Shown here: positions 63,804-64,000 of the stretch, one piece after another
How positions within the stretch are numbered: the stretch's first letter is position 1
How the letters are laid out: every line of letters begins with the position of its first letter
NCBI GenBank assembly: GCA_029721515.1
Contig: CM056563.1
Span: 20,217,954-20,281,953 of the forward strand
Origin: Synanceia verrucosa
Lineage: Eukaryota > Chordata > Actinopteri > Perciformes > Synanceiidae
Direction: 5' to 3'
DNA length: 64,000 bases
Program-made: the position numbers and the translations under genes
The notes under the pieces: model-generated
The model's input: the letters and a program-made list of their open reading frames with translations, nothing else
Databases searched by the model: none
What the model was told of the DNA's origin: nothing

Positions 63804-64000
63804 CTAAAAGCAGAAATGTTGCATTATGGAATATTTATGTGATTTTAGCACATTTCAAAAAGTTTTGACGGTGTAAGTTTATGTAAAAATATGAGACGAT
63901 CCACATGGGAATGAGTGCAGGGTGAGTAGCTTAAAGCCCAGATCAGCTGATGTCATATCAGGATGGATTACTGTCCACCAGAGACACTTAAACATATCTC

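Overview
The window reads as a repeat-rich piece of a ray-finned fish (teleost, probably percomorph) nuclear genome. The grounds are long CA/TA microsatellites, several Tc1-type DNA transposons, CR1/Rex1- and L2-like non-LTR retrotransposon fragments, a tRNA-derived SINE, and a vertebrate gene split by introns with GT-AG borders. There are no bacterial-style operons, tRNA or rRNA genes, or CRISPR arrays that I can recognise. Most short open frames are chance or transposon-derived.

The one clear cellular gene lies at the right edge on the minus strand. Seven coding exons between 63803 and 59973 encode the last about 450 residues of a RIG-I-like receptor that I identify as LGP2 (dhx58). They cover the helicase insertion, the pincer, the second RecA-like domain and the zinc-binding RNA-recognition C-terminal domain, followed by the stop codon. 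The amino-terminal helicase half lies beyond the window. A worn L2-like LINE tail sits in the large intron 61668-63336.

The rest (1 to about 59.5 kb) is intergenic or intronic DNA shaped by transposons. Two near-identical 1605-bp Tc1 elements (6194-7798, 24284-25888) sit in TA repeats and carry frameshifts at different places. Two further Tc1-type elements (39322-40080, 40923-41727) keep both terminal repeats and an open frame for the DNA-binding half of the transposase but have lost the catalytic DDE core. A third (55062-55864) shows the same kind of deletion, and a fourth fragment (49606 to about 50260) is degraded. A family of about ten copies of a TTAA-bounded MITE (about 440 bp full length, called family X here) is spread along the window, and most copies carry a motif very like a ZNF143/Staf site. 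Two X copies are interrupted by other elements (one by a Tc1 deletion derivative, one by a SINE), which gives relative insertion ages. Other elements are hAT-like and TA-flanked MITEs, a diverged ~500-bp duplicated segment (50905-51395 and 53839-54350), and several perfect hairpins.

Outside dhx58 two places look as if they might belong to unrecognised transcription units: a CpG-rich promoter-like stretch with a strong minus-strand splice donor at 35157-35330, and a GC-rich possible minus-strand exon at 54602-54825. Neither encodes a product I recognise.
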